A stretch of DNA of 64,000 nt from Thiobacillus sp. 65-29 (lineage in GTDB: Bacteria > Pseudomonadota > Gammaproteobacteria > Burkholderiales > Thiobacillaceae): contig MKWN01000026.1 of NCBI GenBank assembly GCA_001899775.1, positions 16,267 to 80,266 on the forward strand, written 5' to 3'. A program made the position numbers and the translations under genes. Of this stretch, positions 18,810 to 29,723 are shown in pieces (positions within the stretch are counted from its first letter, which is position 1; each line of letters opens with the position of its first letter). The notes under the pieces are model-generated. The model saw only the letters and a list, made by a program, of their open reading frames with translations, was not told where the DNA came from and searched no databases.

Positions 18810-20924
18810 TCAGGCGACGGCCTTGCGCCGACCCGCACGCAGCAGGCCGAGGCACGCGTCGGGCGGCAGGGGACGGCTGAACAGATAGCCCTGCGCCTGG
18901 TCGCAGCGGTTGGCGCGCAGGTAGGCAAGCTGCGCGTCCGTTTCCACGCCTTCCGCAACCACGGTCAGGTCCAGGTTTTCGGCCAGCGCGATGATGGTGC
19001 GCACGATGGCGGCGTCGTCCTCGTCGTCGGGAATGTCGCGGATGAACGAACGGTCGATCTTCAGGCAATGGATGGGGAAGGTCTTCAGGTAGCTCAGCGA
19101 CGAATAGCCGGTGCCGAAGTCATCGACAGCGATGCGCAGGCCGAGCCGTTCAAGGTCGCCGAGCACGGTGGCCGCCGTTGCCAGGTTGTCCATCAGGGAA
19201 GACTCGGTGACCTCGAGTTCGAGATCGGTGGGGGTAAGCCCCGTGTCATGGAGGACCAGGCTGACTTTCGCGGCGAGGTCCATCTGGCGCAACTGGCGCG
19301 CCGAAAGGTTGACCGCCATGGTGCCGGCGGCAAACCCGGCATCCTGCCACGCGCGCATCTGGCGGCAGGCTTCGTGCAGCACCCAGTCGCCGATCGACAG
19401 GATCAGGCCGCTGCGTTCCGCCAGCGGGATGAATTCATCCGGACTGACGTTGCCGAGTTCCGGCGACTGCCAGCGCAGCAGCGCCTCCCAGCCCGTCAGC
19501 CGGCCGCTGTCGATCTCGTGCCTGGGCTGGTAATGCAGCGCCAGTTCACGCCGCTCGAGCGCCTGCTTGAGACGCGCCTCCAGAAGAACACGGCGCTGCA
19601 TTTCCTCCGACAATGCACGGTTGAACACGCTCAGACAGTTGCGTCCGGTCTGCTTGGCGCGGTGCAGGGCGAGATCCGCATGGCGCATGAGGACACTGGC
19701 CGTTTCGTCATCCGACGGATAGAGCACGATACCGATGCTGACGCTGATGCCGAGCCGGTCGTTGCCGATGTCGAACTCGCGGGACAGCGCGTGCAGCAGC
19801 GTTTCCCCCACCGCCTTCGCACGCTCGATAGAGGCATTCTCCAGCTGGATCACGAACTCGTCGCCGCTGAAACGGGCGAGGAACGCGTCCGCCGGCAGCA
19901 TCGACCGGATTCGTTCGGCGACGGCGACCAGCAGCAGATCACCCTGCTCGTGGCCGAGGGTGTCGTTCACGGTCTGGAAATGGTCGAGATCGAGCAGCAG
20001 CACCGCGCCCGCGCTCTGCGTCTCGCGCGCACGCGTGAGCGACTGCTTGAGCTGTTCGCCGAACGCCGTGCGGTTGGGCAGCCCGGTGAGGTCGTCATGG
20101 GTGAGCATGTGGCGCATCTGCCGGAACGGCCGGCTCACCGCCTCGGCATAGATGGCGCGATAGAGAAAATAGTAGGCCGCCACCTTGTAGGTGTGGCCCA
20201 GCATGTTGGCGGTGCTGGTCACCTGGACGTATACGGTGAGGAAAAGCTCGCCGGCCGCCATCAGCAGGATGGCGAACATCAGGCTGTCGAAATCGCAGTG
20301 GGTGATCTGCCTGCGTCGTAGCGCAAGGAGCACGGCGGTGCCCAGATAGAGCGCGAACACCCCCCATTCGAGCGCCACCTTGAGCCGTGTCAGCCCGATC
20401 CCGCTCTCGTACATCCGCGGAGCGAGGTCGGGGGCCTTCAACAGCGCCCAGGAGATCGCGCAGACCGCGAGCAACACGCCGAGCCAGGCATGGCGATACA
20501 GCGCTGAATGGCGCACGGGCCGCTCCGGAAGCAGCACGTAGGCCAGCAGGCCCACCCCCGCAGAAAGACGCGCGAGCAGCCAGAACACGATCGACTTGTG
20601 CGGCGAATTCTGGCTCACCACATCCGGCATGCCAATGTAGGAAAGAAAATGCAGCATGTCGAACACGCCGACGGCAAGAAAGGCGCTTCCCAGTGTCACC
20701 GCACGGATCGAACGCTCCGCCTGCGCCGCACCGTGGCCAGTGAAGAAAACCAGCGCCGCCACGATCACCGCGAAGACTTCCATCAGCGAGTGGATGACCA
20801 GGAAATGCGCCTGGGTGACGGTGAACTGGTTGTCGGGCGTCGTCTGCCACAGCAGCAGGGGCACGCTCAGCGTCAGCAGCAGCGTACCGGCGATCCGGTG
20901 TGCGTTCACGTGTGGCGTTTGCAT
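18810..20924 (-). CDS. Membrane GGDEF-EAL cyclic-di-GMP protein with MASE3-like sensor
   Basis: The 704-residue product has an N-terminal membrane region of about seven helices (residues 10-265) with [12 protein letters not shown] and [17 protein letters not shown] segments resembling the MASE3 sensor domain. It is followed by a GGDEF domain (about 275-440) and an EAL domain (about 450-700). The GGDEF site reads FSGDEF, a tolerated variant, and the EAL domain keeps EALLRW, the NLSARQL motif, [13 protein letters not shown] and KIDRSFI, so phosphodiesterase activity is likely. Start: ATG 20924 preferred over a TTG two codons earlier. Confidence 0.9.
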   Translation of the reverse strand: MQTPHVNAHRIAGTLLLTLSVPLLLWQTTPDNQFTVTQAHFLVIHSLMEVFAVIVAALVFFTGHGAAQAERSIRAVTLGSAFLAVGVFDMLHFLSYIGMPDVVSQNSPHKSIVFWLLARLSAGVGLLAYVLLPERPVRHSALYRHAWLGVLLAVCAISWALLKAPDLAPRMYESGIGLTRLKVALEWGVFALYLGTAVLLALRRRQITHCDFDSLMFAILLMAAGELFLTVYVQVTSTANMLGHTYKVAAYYFLYRAIYAEAVSRPFRQMRHMLTHDDLTGLPNRTAFGEQLKQSLTRARETQSAGAVLLLDLDHFQTVNDTLGHEQGDLLLVAVAERIRSMLPADAFLARFSGDEFVIQLENASIERAKAVGETLLHALSREFDIGNDRLGISVSIGIVLYPSDDETASVLMRHADLALHRAKQTGRNCLSVFNRALSEEMQRRVLLEARLKQALERRELALHYQPRHEIDSGRLTGWEALLRWQSPELGNVSPDEFIPLAERSGLILSIGDWVLHEACRQMRAWQDAGFAAGTMAVNLSARQLRQMDLAAKVSLVLHDTGLTPTDLELEVTESSLMDNLATAATVLGDLERLGLRIAVDDFGTGYSSLSYLKTFPIHCLKIDRSFIRDIPDDEDDAAIVRTIIALAENLDLTVVAEGVETDAQLAYLRANRCDQAQGYLFSRPLPPDACLGLLRAGRRKAVA

Positions 20925-21167
20925 CGACAAGACCCTGATTGCCCCGTGGAGGCCGTCACCCGCGACGCGCCTCGTCCTTTTTGTTCAATTTGGCACAACA
21001 TCGGCGATTTGCACACCCGATCCGGGGCGCACTACTCGTGTATTTACGGCGAGGCGGCGGAGGTCTTGAAGCAGGCCTCGATTGATCCCGGATTATCCAA
21101 TGGATTTTTTGGGTTGAGAAAAGAACTGTCTGCCCCGGCCGCAGCGGATTACAATGAACAGGCAATC

Positions 21168-21725
21168 ATGGATACCGTCAACCTCACCCACCATTTTCTG
21201 ATCGCCATGCCCGGCATGGTCGATCCGAATTTCAATGGCACCCTGACCTATATCTGCGACCACAGCGAGCAGGGGGCGCTGGGGGTCGTGGTGAACCGGC
21301 CCATCGAGCTCGAGCTGTCGACGCTGTTCGAGCAACTGGGCCTGTCGCTGCCCGAACCGCTGCACCACCAGGCCGTGTACTTCGGCGGTCCGGTGCAGAC
21401 CGAGCGCGGCTTCGTGCTGCACGTGCCGCCGCGCACCTTCAGTTCGACCCTCACGGTGAACGACGCGGTCAGCCTCACCACCTCGAAGGACGTGCTCGAG
21501 GCGGTGAGCCTGGGTGAGGGACCGGAAAAATTCATGGTGTCCCTGGGCTACGCCGGCTGGTCCGCCGGGCAACTGGAAGAAGAAATGAAACAGAACGCCT
21601 GGCTGTCGGTGGCGGCGGACCCGCAGGTGATTTTCGACCTGCCTGCGGAAGCGCGCCTGCCCGCGGCGATGAAGCTTCTGGGCATCGATTTCGCCAACCT
21701 CTCCGAAGAAGCCGGACACGCTTGA
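21168..21725 (+). CDS. yqgE: YqgE/AlgH family protein
   Basis: A 185-residue protein of the conserved YqgE/AlgH family, whose biochemical role is not settled. The family signatures are visible: [38 protein letters not shown] at the N-terminus (residues 7-45, only the ends being diagnostic), the [15 protein letters not shown] block, and [14 protein letters not shown]. The frame is open far upstream but ATG 21168 matches the family start. It heads the yqgE-ruvX-pyrR-pyrB-pyrX cluster common in beta- and gammaproteobacteria. The 240-bp region before it shows no gene and no convincing promoter. Confidence 0.93.
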   Translation: MDTVNLTHHFLIAMPGMVDPNFNGTLTYICDHSEQGALGVVVNRPIELELSTLFEQLGLSLPEPLHHQAVYFGGPVQTERGFVLHVPPRTFSSTLTVNDAVSLTTSKDVLEAVSLGEGPEKFMVSLGYAGWSAGQLEEEMKQNAWLSVAADPQVIFDLPAEARLPAAMKLLGIDFANLSEEAGHA

Positions 21726-21731
21726 ACCCGC

Positions 21732-22169
21732 TTGAATTTCGTTGACACTCACGGCACGGTGCTGGCCTTCGACCTGGGCTTGAAGCGTACCGGCGTCGCC
21801 TCGGGCGAGCTGTCGCTCGGCATCGCCCACCCGCTCACGGTCCTTGCGGCCGAGTCGACGGCCGCGCGGCTTGAGGCGATCGGCGGGCTCGTCGCCGAAT
21901 GGCGCCCTGTGCTGCTGGTGCTGGGACTGCCCATCCACGCCGACGGCAGCGAGCACGAAATGACACGGGTGGCCAAAAACTTCGCGGGCAAACTAGAATC
22001 GCGTTTCGGGCTGCCGGTCTTCCTGGTCGACGAGCGCCATACCAGCACCGCAGCCGCATCCGAACTGCACGCGCGCGGCATCCACGGCAAGAAGAACCGG
22101 GCGCTCGCCGACGCCGTCGCCGCGCAACTCATCCTGCAAGGATTTTTCGATGCCCGCCTCACTGCCTGA
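21732..22169 (+). CDS. ruvX: Putative pre-16S rRNA nuclease / Holliday-junction resolvase-like YqgF
   Basis: YqgF/RuvX is an RNase H-fold protein involved in 16S rRNA 5' maturation. The 145-residue product has AFDLGLKRTGVASGE with the first catalytic Asp (about residue 13), LVLGLP, VDERHTSTAA with the Glu, and the C-terminal DAVAAQLILQGFF helix containing the last Asp. The start used is TTG at 21732, seven bases after yqgE; no ATG is available. The 3' end overlaps pyrR by 20 bases. Confidence 0.9.
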   Translation: MNFVDTHGTVLAFDLGLKRTGVASGELSLGIAHPLTVLAAESTAARLEAIGGLVAEWRPVLLVLGLPIHADGSEHEMTRVAKNFAGKLESRFGLPVFLVDERHTSTAAASELHARGIHGKKNRALADAVAAQLILQGFFDARLTA

Positions 22170-22644
22170 CGCCAATACGCTGATCGCCCGACTGGCGGAT
22201 GCGATCGCCCCGACGCTCACTCCCGACACCTTCATCGTCGGCATCCACACCGGCGGCGCCTGGGTGGCCGAGCGTCTGCACGCGCTGCTCGGCTGCAAGC
22301 AGCCGCTCGGTGTGCTCGATATTTCATTTTACCGCGACGATTTCTCGCGCATCGGCCTGCACCCTCAGGTCAAGCCGTCGAACCTGCCGTTCGAGCTCGA
22401 AGGCGGCACCATCCTGCTGGTCGACGACGTGCTGCATAGCGGCCGCACGGTGCGCGCGGCGATGAACGAACTGTTCGACTACGGCCGCCCCGCATCGATC
22501 CGTCTCGCGGTGCTGGTCGACCGCGGTGGCCGCGAGCTGCCGATCCGTCCCGATTTCGTCGGCCTCACCGTCGACATTCCCGACCACCAGAACGTCAACC
22601 TGTCGCGCCTCGACGACGGCCACCTCACCCTGTCCATCGCATGA
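22150..22644 (+). CDS. pyrR: PyrR: pyrimidine operon regulator / uracil phosphoribosyltransferase
   Basis: A type I phosphoribosyltransferase of 164 residues, with the PRPP-binding motif [18 protein letters not shown] (about residue 88), [13 protein letters not shown] and SFYRDDF as in PyrR. In Gram-positive bacteria PyrR is an RNA-binding attenuator; in proteobacteria the enzymatic UPRTase role is surer than the regulatory one. No obvious PyrR-binding leader precedes it, because the gene starts inside ruvX. It overlaps pyrB by four bases. Confidence 0.93.
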   Translation: MPASLPDANTLIARLADAIAPTLTPDTFIVGIHTGGAWVAERLHALLGCKQPLGVLDISFYRDDFSRIGLHPQVKPSNLPFELEGGTILLVDDVLHSGRTVRAAMNELFDYGRPASIRLAVLVDRGGRELPIRPDFVGLTVDIPDHQNVNLSRLDDGHLTLSIA

Positions 22645-23594
22645 ACCTCCAGCTCACCGAAGACGGCAGGCTGCGCCACCTGCTCACCCTCGACGGCCTG
22701 CCGCGCGCCATCGTCACGCAGATTCTCGACACCGCCGAATCCTTCATGGATGTCGGCGAGCGCGAAGTGAAGAAAGTGCCGCTGCTGCGCGGCAAGTCGA
22801 TCTTCAACCTGTTCTTCGAGCCCTCGACGCGCACCCGCACGACCTTCGAGATCGCCGCCAAGCGCCTGTCCGCCGACGTCGTCAACCTCAACATCGCCAC
22901 GTCGAGCCAGACCAAGGGTGAAGCCATTCTCGACACGGTGGACAATCTCGCGGCAATGCACGCCGACATGTTCATCGTGCGCCACGCGCAATCCGGTGCG
23001 GCGCACTTCATCGCGCGCCACGTCGCGCCGCACATCTCGGTGGTCAATGCCGGCGACGGGCGCCATGCGCACCCGACGCAGGGCCTGCTCGACATGTTCA
23101 CCATCCGCCGCTACAAGGGCGCGTTCCACAACCTGACGGTGGCCATCGTCGGCGACGTGCTGCACTCGCGCGTGGCGCGCTCGCAGATTCATGCGCTCAC
23201 CACGCTCGGCGTGCCCGAGGTGCGCGTGATCGGGCCGAAGACGCTCTTGCCCACGGGGGTCGAACAGATGGGGGTGAAAGTGTTCCACGACATGGAAGCG
23301 GGCTTGCGCGGCTGCGATGTCATCATCATGCTGCGCCTGCAGAACGAGCGCATGAAGGGCGCACTGCTGCCCTCCGCGCAGGAATACTTCAAGTTCTTCG
23401 GTCTCACGCCCGAGAAGCTCGCGCTCGCCAAACCCGACGCCATCGTCATGCATCCGGGTCCGATGAACCGCGGCGTGGAGATCGCCTCCGAAGTCGCGGA
23501 CGGCCCGCAGTCGGTGATCCTGCCGCAGGTCACCTACGGCATCGCGGTGCGCATGGCGGTGATGGCAATGCTTGCAGGGGGACCGTCGGCATGA
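22641..23594 (+). CDS. pyrB: Aspartate carbamoyltransferase catalytic subunit
   Basis: PyrB joins carbamoyl phosphate and aspartate in pyrimidine synthesis. The 317-residue product has the carbamoyl-phosphate motif [13 protein letters not shown] (about residue 52), [14 protein letters not shown] and MLRLQNERM of the aspartate loop, and HPGPMNRG near the end. It is followed by an apparently inactive dihydroorotase homologue, indicating the class A dodecameric ATCase type in which PyrB needs that partner for assembly. Confidence 0.96.
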   Translation: MNLQLTEDGRLRHLLTLDGLPRAIVTQILDTAESFMDVGEREVKKVPLLRGKSIFNLFFEPSTRTRTTFEIAAKRLSADVVNLNIATSSQTKGEAILDTVDNLAAMHADMFIVRHAQSGAAHFIARHVAPHISVVNAGDGRHAHPTQGLLDMFTIRRYKGAFHNLTVAIVGDVLHSRVARSQIHALTTLGVPEVRVIGPKTLLPTGVEQMGVKVFHDMEAGLRGCDVIIMLRLQNERMKGALLPSAQEYFKFFGLTPEKLALAKPDAIVMHPGPMNRGVEIASEVADGPQSVILPQVTYGIAVRMAVMAMLAGGPSA

Positions 23595-24871
23595 AGATCC
23601 ACATCAGGAACGGCCGCATCATCGACCCGATGAACGCGCGCGACGGCGTGGGCGACCTGTACATCGCCGCCGGCAAGATCGTCGGCAATGGCCAGGCGCC
23701 GGCGGATTTCCATGCCAACCGCACCCTCGACGCCACCGGCCTCATCGTCTGCCCGGGACTGGTCGACCTCTCGGTGCGCCTGCGCGAACCCGGCTACGAG
23801 TACCGCGCCACGCTGGAATCGGAGATGCTCGCCGCGGCGGCGGGCGGTATCACCTCGCTCGCCTGTCCGCCCGACACCGACCCGCCACTCGACGAACCGG
23901 GGCTGGTCGAGATGCTGAAATTCCGCGCGAAAAATCTGCCCGGACCGCGCGTCTATCCGCTCGGTGCACTGACGCAGAAACTCGAAGGCCGCGCGCTGAC
24001 CGAAATGGCCGAACTCACCGAGGCCGGCTGCCGCGCCTTCACCCAGGCCGACGCGCCGCTCACCGATACACTGGTGCTACTGCGCGCGATGGAATACGCC
24101 GCCACCTTCGGCTTCAGCCTGTGGCTGCGCCCGCAGGACGTCGCGCTTGCGCGCGAAGGCGTGGCGCACGACGGCGCCGTGGCCTCGCGCCTGGGGCTGC
24201 CCGGCATTCCCGCACTCGCCGAGACGGTGGCGCTGGCGACCATCCTGCAGCTGGCGCGCGAAACCGGGGCGCGCGTTCACCTCGCCCGCCTGTCGACGCG
24301 CGAAGGCATCGCCATGGTGCGCGCCGCCAAGGCACAGGGGCTGGCGGTCTCCTGTGATGTCGCGGCGACGCACGTCCACCTGTCGGAAAACGATCTGGTC
24401 GGCTTCGATGCGCACATGCATCTGGTGCCCCCGCTCCGAAGCCTGCGCGACCGCGACGCCATCCGTGAGGCGCTGCGCGACGGCTCACTCGACGCGCTGT
24501 GTTCCGACCATACCCCGGTCGACGAGGACGCCAAGCAGGTGCCCTTCGGCGAATCCGAACCCGGGGCGTCGGGCGTCGAGCTCTTGCTGCCGCTCACCCT
24601 GAAATGGGCGCGCGAGATGGGTGTGCCTCTGCTGCAGGCGCTCGATCTGGTCACCTGGAAACCGGCGCAGATCCTCGGCGTGCCGGGGGGCCATCTGTCG
24701 GTCGGCGCTTGCGCGGACGTCTGCATCTTCGACGCGGCAGCCGAATGGGTGGTCACGCCGCAGGCATTGGCGAGCCAGGGCGACAATACGCCCTTCCTCG
24801 GCCATCCGATGCAGGGCCGCGTGCGCTACACGGTGATCGACGGTCACATCGACTTCGAGGCGCCGCGCTGA
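23591..24871 (+). CDS. pyrX: Dihydroorotase-like PyrX (PyrC'), probably non-catalytic ATCase partner
   Basis: The 426-residue product is a dihydroorotase homologue overlapping pyrB by four bases. Active dihydroorotases bind zinc with an HxH motif after beta-strand 1 (typically D.HVHLREPG). Here the segment reads [13 protein letters not shown] (about residue 56), so both histidines are replaced. This matches Pseudomonas PyrC', which is catalytically dead and scaffolds PyrB. An [11 protein letters not shown] motif is still present near residue 305. A separate active dihydroorotase must be encoded elsewhere. Confidence 0.85.
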   Translation: MKIHIRNGRIIDPMNARDGVGDLYIAAGKIVGNGQAPADFHANRTLDATGLIVCPGLVDLSVRLREPGYEYRATLESEMLAAAAGGITSLACPPDTDPPLDEPGLVEMLKFRAKNLPGPRVYPLGALTQKLEGRALTEMAELTEAGCRAFTQADAPLTDTLVLLRAMEYAATFGFSLWLRPQDVALAREGVAHDGAVASRLGLPGIPALAETVALATILQLARETGARVHLARLSTREGIAMVRAAKAQGLAVSCDVAATHVHLSENDLVGFDAHMHLVPPLRSLRDRDAIREALRDGSLDALCSDHTPVDEDAKQVPFGESEPGASGVELLLPLTLKWAREMGVPLLQALDLVTWKPAQILGVPGGHLSVGACADVCIFDAAAEWVVTPQALASQGDNTPFLGHPMQGRVRYTVIDGHIDFEAPR

Positions 24872-24894
24872 TCCGCGTGCCGTCTGCGCGCAAC

Positions 24895-26394
24895 ATGAAG
24901 CGTTCCATCCCGCCGCCGCGCACGCTGGCGGCGAGTCTTGCCGCCGGTGCGCTGGGGGTCGCGGGCTTCGCCCCCCTGGGTGTCTGGCCGCTTGCCGGGG
25001 CGAGCCTCGCCCTGCTCTTCGCGCTGCTTCTGCGCACCGCCTCCACGCGCGCCGGCTTTCTCGTCGGCTTCGCCTGGGGCCTGGGTTTCTTTCTCACCGG
25101 CGTAAGCTGGGTGTATGTGAGCCTGTCGGTCTACGGTGACATGATGGCGTGGCTGGCGGCGCTGGCGACACTGCTGTTGTGCGCCTTCCTCGCCCTGTTC
25201 CCCGCTGCGGTGGGTGCGCTGCAGGCACGCTGGCCGCTGCCGTTCGCGCTGCGCGCGCTGGTCCTGTTGCCGCTGGCGTGGAGCGCGAGCGAGTGGGTGC
25301 GCGGCTGGCTCTTCACCGGCTTTCCCTGGCTGGTGATCGGTTATTCCCAGGTACCCGCCGGTCCCCTTGCCGGCTATGCGCCCATCTTCGGCGTGTACGG
25401 TGTCTCCAGCCTGCTTGCGTTCGCCGCGGCCCTTGCCGCGTGGGCCTTCACGGTGCGTGGACGCACGGTGCTGGCATGGGCGACGGTCGGCATCGCCGCC
25501 ACTGGCGTCGCCGGCCAGGCGCTGCGCGGCATCGCCTGGACCGTGCCGGACGGCGCGCCGACCTCGGTGGCGCTGCTGCAGGGCAACGTGCCGCAGGACA
25601 TGAAATGGCGCCCGGAAAACATCCGTGCCACGCTCGACGCGTATTACCGCATGGCGGCCGCCTCGCCCGCGCGCCTGGTGGTCATGCCCGAGACCGCACT
25701 GCCGCTGTTCGAGGCCGATCTGCCACGTGCCGACCGCACCCTGCTCATCGAGCTGGGTCGCCATCATGGCGGCGATCTGGTCACCGGCATGCCCACGGGT
25801 TCGCTCGACGGCGCGTACTACAACAGCGTGATCAGTCTTGGCGTGGCACCCAGCCAGCGCTATCACAAGGTGCACCTGGTGCCGTTCGGCGAATATCTCC
25901 CGCAAAGGGCGTTATGGGGCTGGGTGCTCGACGTATTGCACATTCCGCTGTCGGACTTCGCGCGCGGCACCATCGACCAGCGCCCGCTCGCCGTCGGCGG
26001 CCAGCGCGTGGCGGCCAACATCTGCTACGAGGACGCGTTCGGCGAGGAAATCATCCGTCAGCTGCCGGAAGCGAGTGTGCTCGTCAACGTCAGCAATCTT
26101 GCGTGGTTCGGCGATTCGCTCGCACCGTGGCAGCACGCGCAGATGTCGCAGATGCGCGCGCTGGAAACCGGCCGCATGATGCTGCGCGCGACCAATACCG
26201 GGGTCACCGCGATCATCGACGCGCAAGGCCGCATGCTCGCGCACCTACCCCTGTTCACCCCGGGCAGCCTCAGGGGCGAGATCCAGGGTTACGCCGGCAG
26301 CACGCCCTACGTACGCTGGGGCAACGTGCCGGTGCTGGTGCTGTGGGGAGTCCTTGCCGCCGGACTCGGCGTCGTCACGCTCAGGCGGCCCTGA
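24895..26394 (+). CDS. lnt: Apolipoprotein N-acyltransferase
   Basis: Lnt adds the third acyl chain to lipoproteins in the inner membrane. The 499-residue product has several N-terminal membrane helices (to about residue 215) including FAPLGVWPL, GFAWGLGFFLTGVSWVY and SEWVRGWLFTGFPWL. The periplasmic nitrilase domain keeps the Glu (MPETALPLFE), Lys (RYHKVHLVPFGE) and Cys (NICYEDAFG) triad. The ATG at 24895 follows pyrX by 23 bases. A final membrane helix closes the protein. The last 14 bases overlap the convergent cyclase gene. Confidence 0.95.
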   Translation: MKRSIPPPRTLAASLAAGALGVAGFAPLGVWPLAGASLALLFALLLRTASTRAGFLVGFAWGLGFFLTGVSWVYVSLSVYGDMMAWLAALATLLLCAFLALFPAAVGALQARWPLPFALRALVLLPLAWSASEWVRGWLFTGFPWLVIGYSQVPAGPLAGYAPIFGVYGVSSLLAFAAALAAWAFTVRGRTVLAWATVGIAATGVAGQALRGIAWTVPDGAPTSVALLQGNVPQDMKWRPENIRATLDAYYRMAAASPARLVVMPETALPLFEADLPRADRTLLIELGRHHGGDLVTGMPTGSLDGAYYNSVISLGVAPSQRYHKVHLVPFGEYLPQRALWGWVLDVLHIPLSDFARGTIDQRPLAVGGQRVAANICYEDAFGEEIIRQLPEASVLVNVSNLAWFGDSLAPWQHAQMSQMRALETGRMMLRATNTGVTAIIDAQGRMLAHLPLFTPGSLRGEIQGYAGSTPYVRWGNVPVLVLWGVLAAGLGVVTLRRP

Positions 26395-27826
26395 CGCGGG
26401 TGGCGTTGCGCCCGCCGCGCTTGGCTTCCAGGAGCGCCGCGTCGGCGCGCGCCAGCGCCTCGTTCTCCTCGCGGTCGTCGCGGCTGTATTCGGACATGCC
26501 GCCGCTCCACGACAGCTTCTGCGTCACCCCCGGAATCAGCTCGACGCTCTCCGGCAGATTGGCGCGCAGGCGGTCGGCGAGCTCCCGCGCGCGGTCGAGC
26601 GGCGTGTAGGGAAACAGCACGCAGAATTCGTCACCGCCCAGACGGGCGATGAAATCGCTGTTCCTCAGGCTGTTCTTCAGCGCGTTGCCGAACTTGATGA
26701 TGAGCTGGTCGCCCGCCTCGTGGCCGAAGGTGTCGTTGACCTGCTTGAAATTGTCGATATCGAGGATCAGCAGGCTGTGGGTCCAGCCGTCCTTCAACGT
26801 GGCGAACAGTTCCTTCTGCTTCTCGTCGAAGGCGCGCCGGTTGTTGACCTGCGACAGGTGATCGAGACGCGCCTGCGAGCTCGCTTCCTTCTGCCGTCCC
26901 AGCATCACCTTGCCGAGTTTCAGCATCGTGTCGAGCGGCGGCTTGAACTCCGCGAGGCTCACCGGGTAATCGCTGCGCAGGCGCTGCTGCCGCACATCGT
27001 TGGTCAGCTTGACCAGGGTGCGCAGGTTGTCGGTGACGCGATTGCGCACCGTCAGCAGCACGCCCAACACCAGAATCGCGATCGTGAGGCTCGCCACCAG
27101 CCAGCCCAGCACATAGGGGGCGACGCTTTCGATCACCGGCTTCTCGTGGCGCCATACGGCGATGGTCCACGGCGTGCCCGCGAGCGCGATCCAGTTGGGC
27201 TCGCTGCGCTGCTTGATCGCCTGGTTGCCGCGCCGCATCAGCACGGTCACCGCACCGTCCCCCTGGCTTTGCTGCAGTTCCGCGTAGGCGGCGGCATCCG
27301 GCAGCGGCAGGGTGTCGAACAGCACCTGCAATTGCGGCACGCTCTGCTCGACGATGACGAAGCCCAGGCGCCGCCCCGCGGCGTCCTTCACCGGGTGCGA
27401 CAGCGACAGGCTGAAGCTCGCCGCCGCCGCCGCGCCCGCACCGGCCGCACCGGCACCGGAGATGAGACGGCGCGTCTCGCCCGGCAGGAAGCCGGGCAAT
27501 AGCTGGTTCTGTCCGTCGGTGACGAACAGCACGGTCGCGTCCTGGTTCAGCGCGTAGAGGTTCGCCGCCTGCGCCTGGCACACGTCCGCAGCGCGATGCT
27601 CGAAGCACGCCAGCGTCTGCGGGTGCGCGGCGATACGCGCCGCGCTGCGCTGCATGGCATCGGCGAGGAATTCGATCTGGGTGGCCATCACCGGCTTGTC
27701 GAGTTCTTCCGCCGCCGGTTGCGCCTGGGGCTGCGACAGGTAGAATACGGCCGTGACGATGCCCGCCAGCACGACCAGCGTGGCGACGAGCAGCAAACCG
27801 AACCGCAATATGGACGTGTGGTGCAT
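26381..27826 (-). CDS. Diguanylate cyclase with periplasmic sensor domain
   Basis: The 481-residue product has a membrane helix (about 7-28), a periplasmic sensor of about 200 residues with a dCACHE/PAS-like look, a second helix (about 238-260), and a C-terminal GGDEF domain (about 320-480) with the intact active site ARLGGDEFCVLF and the LLILDIDNFKQVND Mg/GTP motif. An RxxD-type inhibitory site is not clear. The ATG at 27826 is preferred over a TTG at 27850. It probably makes cyclic di-GMP in response to an unknown external signal. Confidence 0.9.
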   Translation of the reverse strand: MHHTSILRFGLLLVATLVVLAGIVTAVFYLSQPQAQPAAEELDKPVMATQIEFLADAMQRSAARIAAHPQTLACFEHRAADVCQAQAANLYALNQDATVLFVTDGQNQLLPGFLPGETRRLISGAGAAGAGAAAAASFSLSLSHPVKDAAGRRLGFVIVEQSVPQLQVLFDTLPLPDAAAYAELQQSQGDGAVTVLMRRGNQAIKQRSEPNWIALAGTPWTIAVWRHEKPVIESVAPYVLGWLVASLTIAILVLGVLLTVRNRVTDNLRTLVKLTNDVRQQRLRSDYPVSLAEFKPPLDTMLKLGKVMLGRQKEASSQARLDHLSQVNNRRAFDEKQKELFATLKDGWTHSLLILDIDNFKQVNDTFGHEAGDQLIIKFGNALKNSLRNSDFIARLGGDEFCVLFPYTPLDRARELADRLRANLPESVELIPGVTQKLSWSGGMSEYSRDDREENEALARADAALLEAKRGGRNATRVRAA

Positions 27827-27990
27827 GAGCGATGCGCCAGCCGGCTCCAATCCTCGTAATTGTTGTATCTCCGCAACAGGCGCCGCAACCGGTGCCTGTC
27901 AACCCGGTTCAGTACCAGCAAGTTCCATACCTTCCACCGCACTGGCTGCTTTTCAGCGCTGGCCGCGCGCGAGTGTAAAGAATTCCGACA

Positions 27991-28437
27991 CTACCCGCGG
28001 CCGGTGCTGCCGAAGCCGCCTTCGCCCCGCTGGCTGCCCTCGAACGCCTCCACCACGTTGAATTCCGCCTGCACCACCGGCACGATGACAAGCTGCGCCA
28101 GGCGCTCCAGGGGCGCCAGTTCGAAGGATTCGCTGCCGCGGTTCCATGCCGACACCATGAGCTGGCCCTGGTAGTCCGAATCGATGAGCCCCACCAGATT
28201 GCCCAGCACGATGCCGTGCTTGTGGCCGAGTCCCGAGCGCGGCAGGATCAGCGCCGCGTAGCCGGGGTCAGCGAGATGGATCGCAAGGCCCGTGGGAATC
28301 AGCCGTGTTTCGCCCGGCGCGAGCACCAGCGGCGCGTCGATGCAGGCGCGCAGGTCGAGCCCCGCCGCGCCCGGCGTCGCGTAATGCGGCAACTGCTCGC
28401 GCAGGCGGGCATCGAGTATCTTCACATCCATCTTCAT
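27991..28437 (-). CDS. dut: dUTP diphosphatase
   Basis: Dut hydrolyses dUTP to dUMP, keeping uracil out of DNA. The 148-residue product shows the five trimeric-dUTPase motifs: GAAGLDLRA, the central [27 protein letters not shown] and a C-terminal [10 protein letters not shown] arm that closes the active site. It follows coaBC by 15 bases on the same strand, the conserved coaBC-dut order of proteobacteria. Confidence 0.96.
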   Translation of the reverse strand: MKMDVKILDARLREQLPHYATPGAAGLDLRACIDAPLVLAPGETRLIPTGLAIHLADPGYAALILPRSGLGHKHGIVLGNLVGLIDSDYQGQLMVSAWNRGSESFELAPLERLAQLVIVPVVQAEFNVVEAFEGSQRGEGGFGSTGRG

Positions 28438-28452
28438 TTTGTCGAAATCCCG

Positions 28453-29628
28453 TCAGGTACGTAGAAGCGCCAAGTGGGCAATCAAGGATCGTGCCTGTGC
28501 GAGCTTGGCGGCGCGCGGCAGCGGGTGAGCGCCGTTGTCGTCGAACAGCACCAGCTCGGCGCTGTCCTGTCCGAGCGTGTCCTGCGCCAGGTTGCCGACC
28601 AGGAGCGGCAGCTTCTTCTTCAGGCGCTTGGCTTCGGCATATTCGGCCAGGCGTTCGGTCTCGGCGGCGAAACCCACGCAGAAAGGCGCATCAGGGCGTG
28701 CCGCGACCTCGGCGAGAATATCCGGATTGGGGACCAGATGCAGGTCGAGGCCGCCCGTGTCCTTCTTGATTTTCTGCGGCGCCGCGCTGTCCGACCGGTA
28801 ATCCGCCACTGCCGCCACCGCGATGAACACGTCGCACGGCAGTTCGGCCAACACCGCCGCGTGCATCTGGTGCGCCGTGCGCACGTCGACGCGGCGCACG
28901 CCCGGCGGCGTCGCAAGGCAGGTCGGCCCGCTCACCAGACACACCGTCGCACCCGCCTCGGCCGCCGCCTGCGCCACCGCGTAGCCCATCCTGCCGGAGC
29001 TGAGATTGGTCAGGCCGCGCACCGGATCGACCGGCTCGTAGGTCGGCCCCGCGGTCACCACCACGCGCGCGCCGGCAAGGAGCCCCGCGCCCAGCAACCC
29101 CGGCAGCGCCGCCATCAGTTCGGCCGGCTCCAGCATGCGCCCGGGACCGGTTTCGCCGCACGCCTGTTCGCCCGCCGCCGGTCCCAGGACGTGCACGCCG
29201 TCGGCACGCAGTTGCACGAGGTTGCGTTGTGTCGCCGCCGCCGCCCACATTTCACGGTTCATCGCCGGCGCCACGGCCAGCGGACAGGCGCGCGCCAGGC
29301 ACAGCGCGCTGAGGAGATCGTCGGCGCGCCCCTGCGCGAGCTTCGCCAGGAAATCGGCGGAAGCGGGCGCCACCAGCACGAGATCGGTGCCGCGCGAGGC
29401 ATGGATATGGTCCATGCCCGCACCCTCGCCCTGCCACAGGCCGGTGAGCACGGGTTTCCCGGACAGCGCCTGGAAGGTGAGCGGGCCGACGAAGCGCGTC
29501 GCCGCCTCGCTCATCGCCACCTGCACCCGCGCGCCCGCCTTGACCAGCAGGCGAGCAAGCTCGGCCGCCTTGTAGGCGGCGATCCCGCCAGTCACGCCAA
29601 GGAGAATGTTTTTGTCGGTCAGCGACAC
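28453..29628 (-). CDS. coaBC: Bifunctional phosphopantothenoylcysteine decarboxylase / phosphopantothenate-cysteine ligase
   Basis: CoaBC performs two consecutive steps of coenzyme A synthesis. The 391-residue protein has the N-terminal flavodoxin-like CoaC domain (NILLGVTGGIAAYKAAEL, catalytic His in DHIHASRGTD, and the APAMNREMW substrate clamp) and the C-terminal CoaB domain (VVTAGPTYEPVDPVRGLTN, AVADYR, KIKK). GTG 29628 gives the family N-terminus; the frame is open to an ATG at 29667, where no ribosome-binding site is seen. It is divergent from radC. Confidence 0.95.
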   Translation of the reverse strand: MSLTDKNILLGVTGGIAAYKAAELARLLVKAGARVQVAMSEAATRFVGPLTFQALSGKPVLTGLWQGEGAGMDHIHASRGTDLVLVAPASADFLAKLAQGRADDLLSALCLARACPLAVAPAMNREMWAAAATQRNLVQLRADGVHVLGPAAGEQACGETGPGRMLEPAELMAALPGLLGAGLLAGARVVVTAGPTYEPVDPVRGLTNLSSGRMGYAVAQAAAEAGATVCLVSGPTCLATPPGVRRVDVRTAHQMHAAVLAELPCDVFIAVAAVADYRSDSAAPQKIKKDTGGLDLHLVPNPDILAEVAARPDAPFCVGFAAETERLAEYAEAKRLKKKLPLLVGNLAQDTLGQDSAELVLFDDNGAHPLPRAAKLAQARSLIAHLALLRT

Positions 29629-29723
29629 GCGCTCGATTCCCTGCCCGGTTTCCGGGAAAATCCCCATTCTAACAAGGCACGCGCGCTGCGCGCCGTTCTA
29701 AATCGAGGGAGGAGAGACCGACG

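Noticed and set aside
20991..21008. Possible sigma-54 promoter before yqgE (TGGCAC with GG-N10-GC spacing)
   Set aside because: The -12 element is CGGC rather than TTGC, the site is about 170 bases from the ATG and no activator gene is near.
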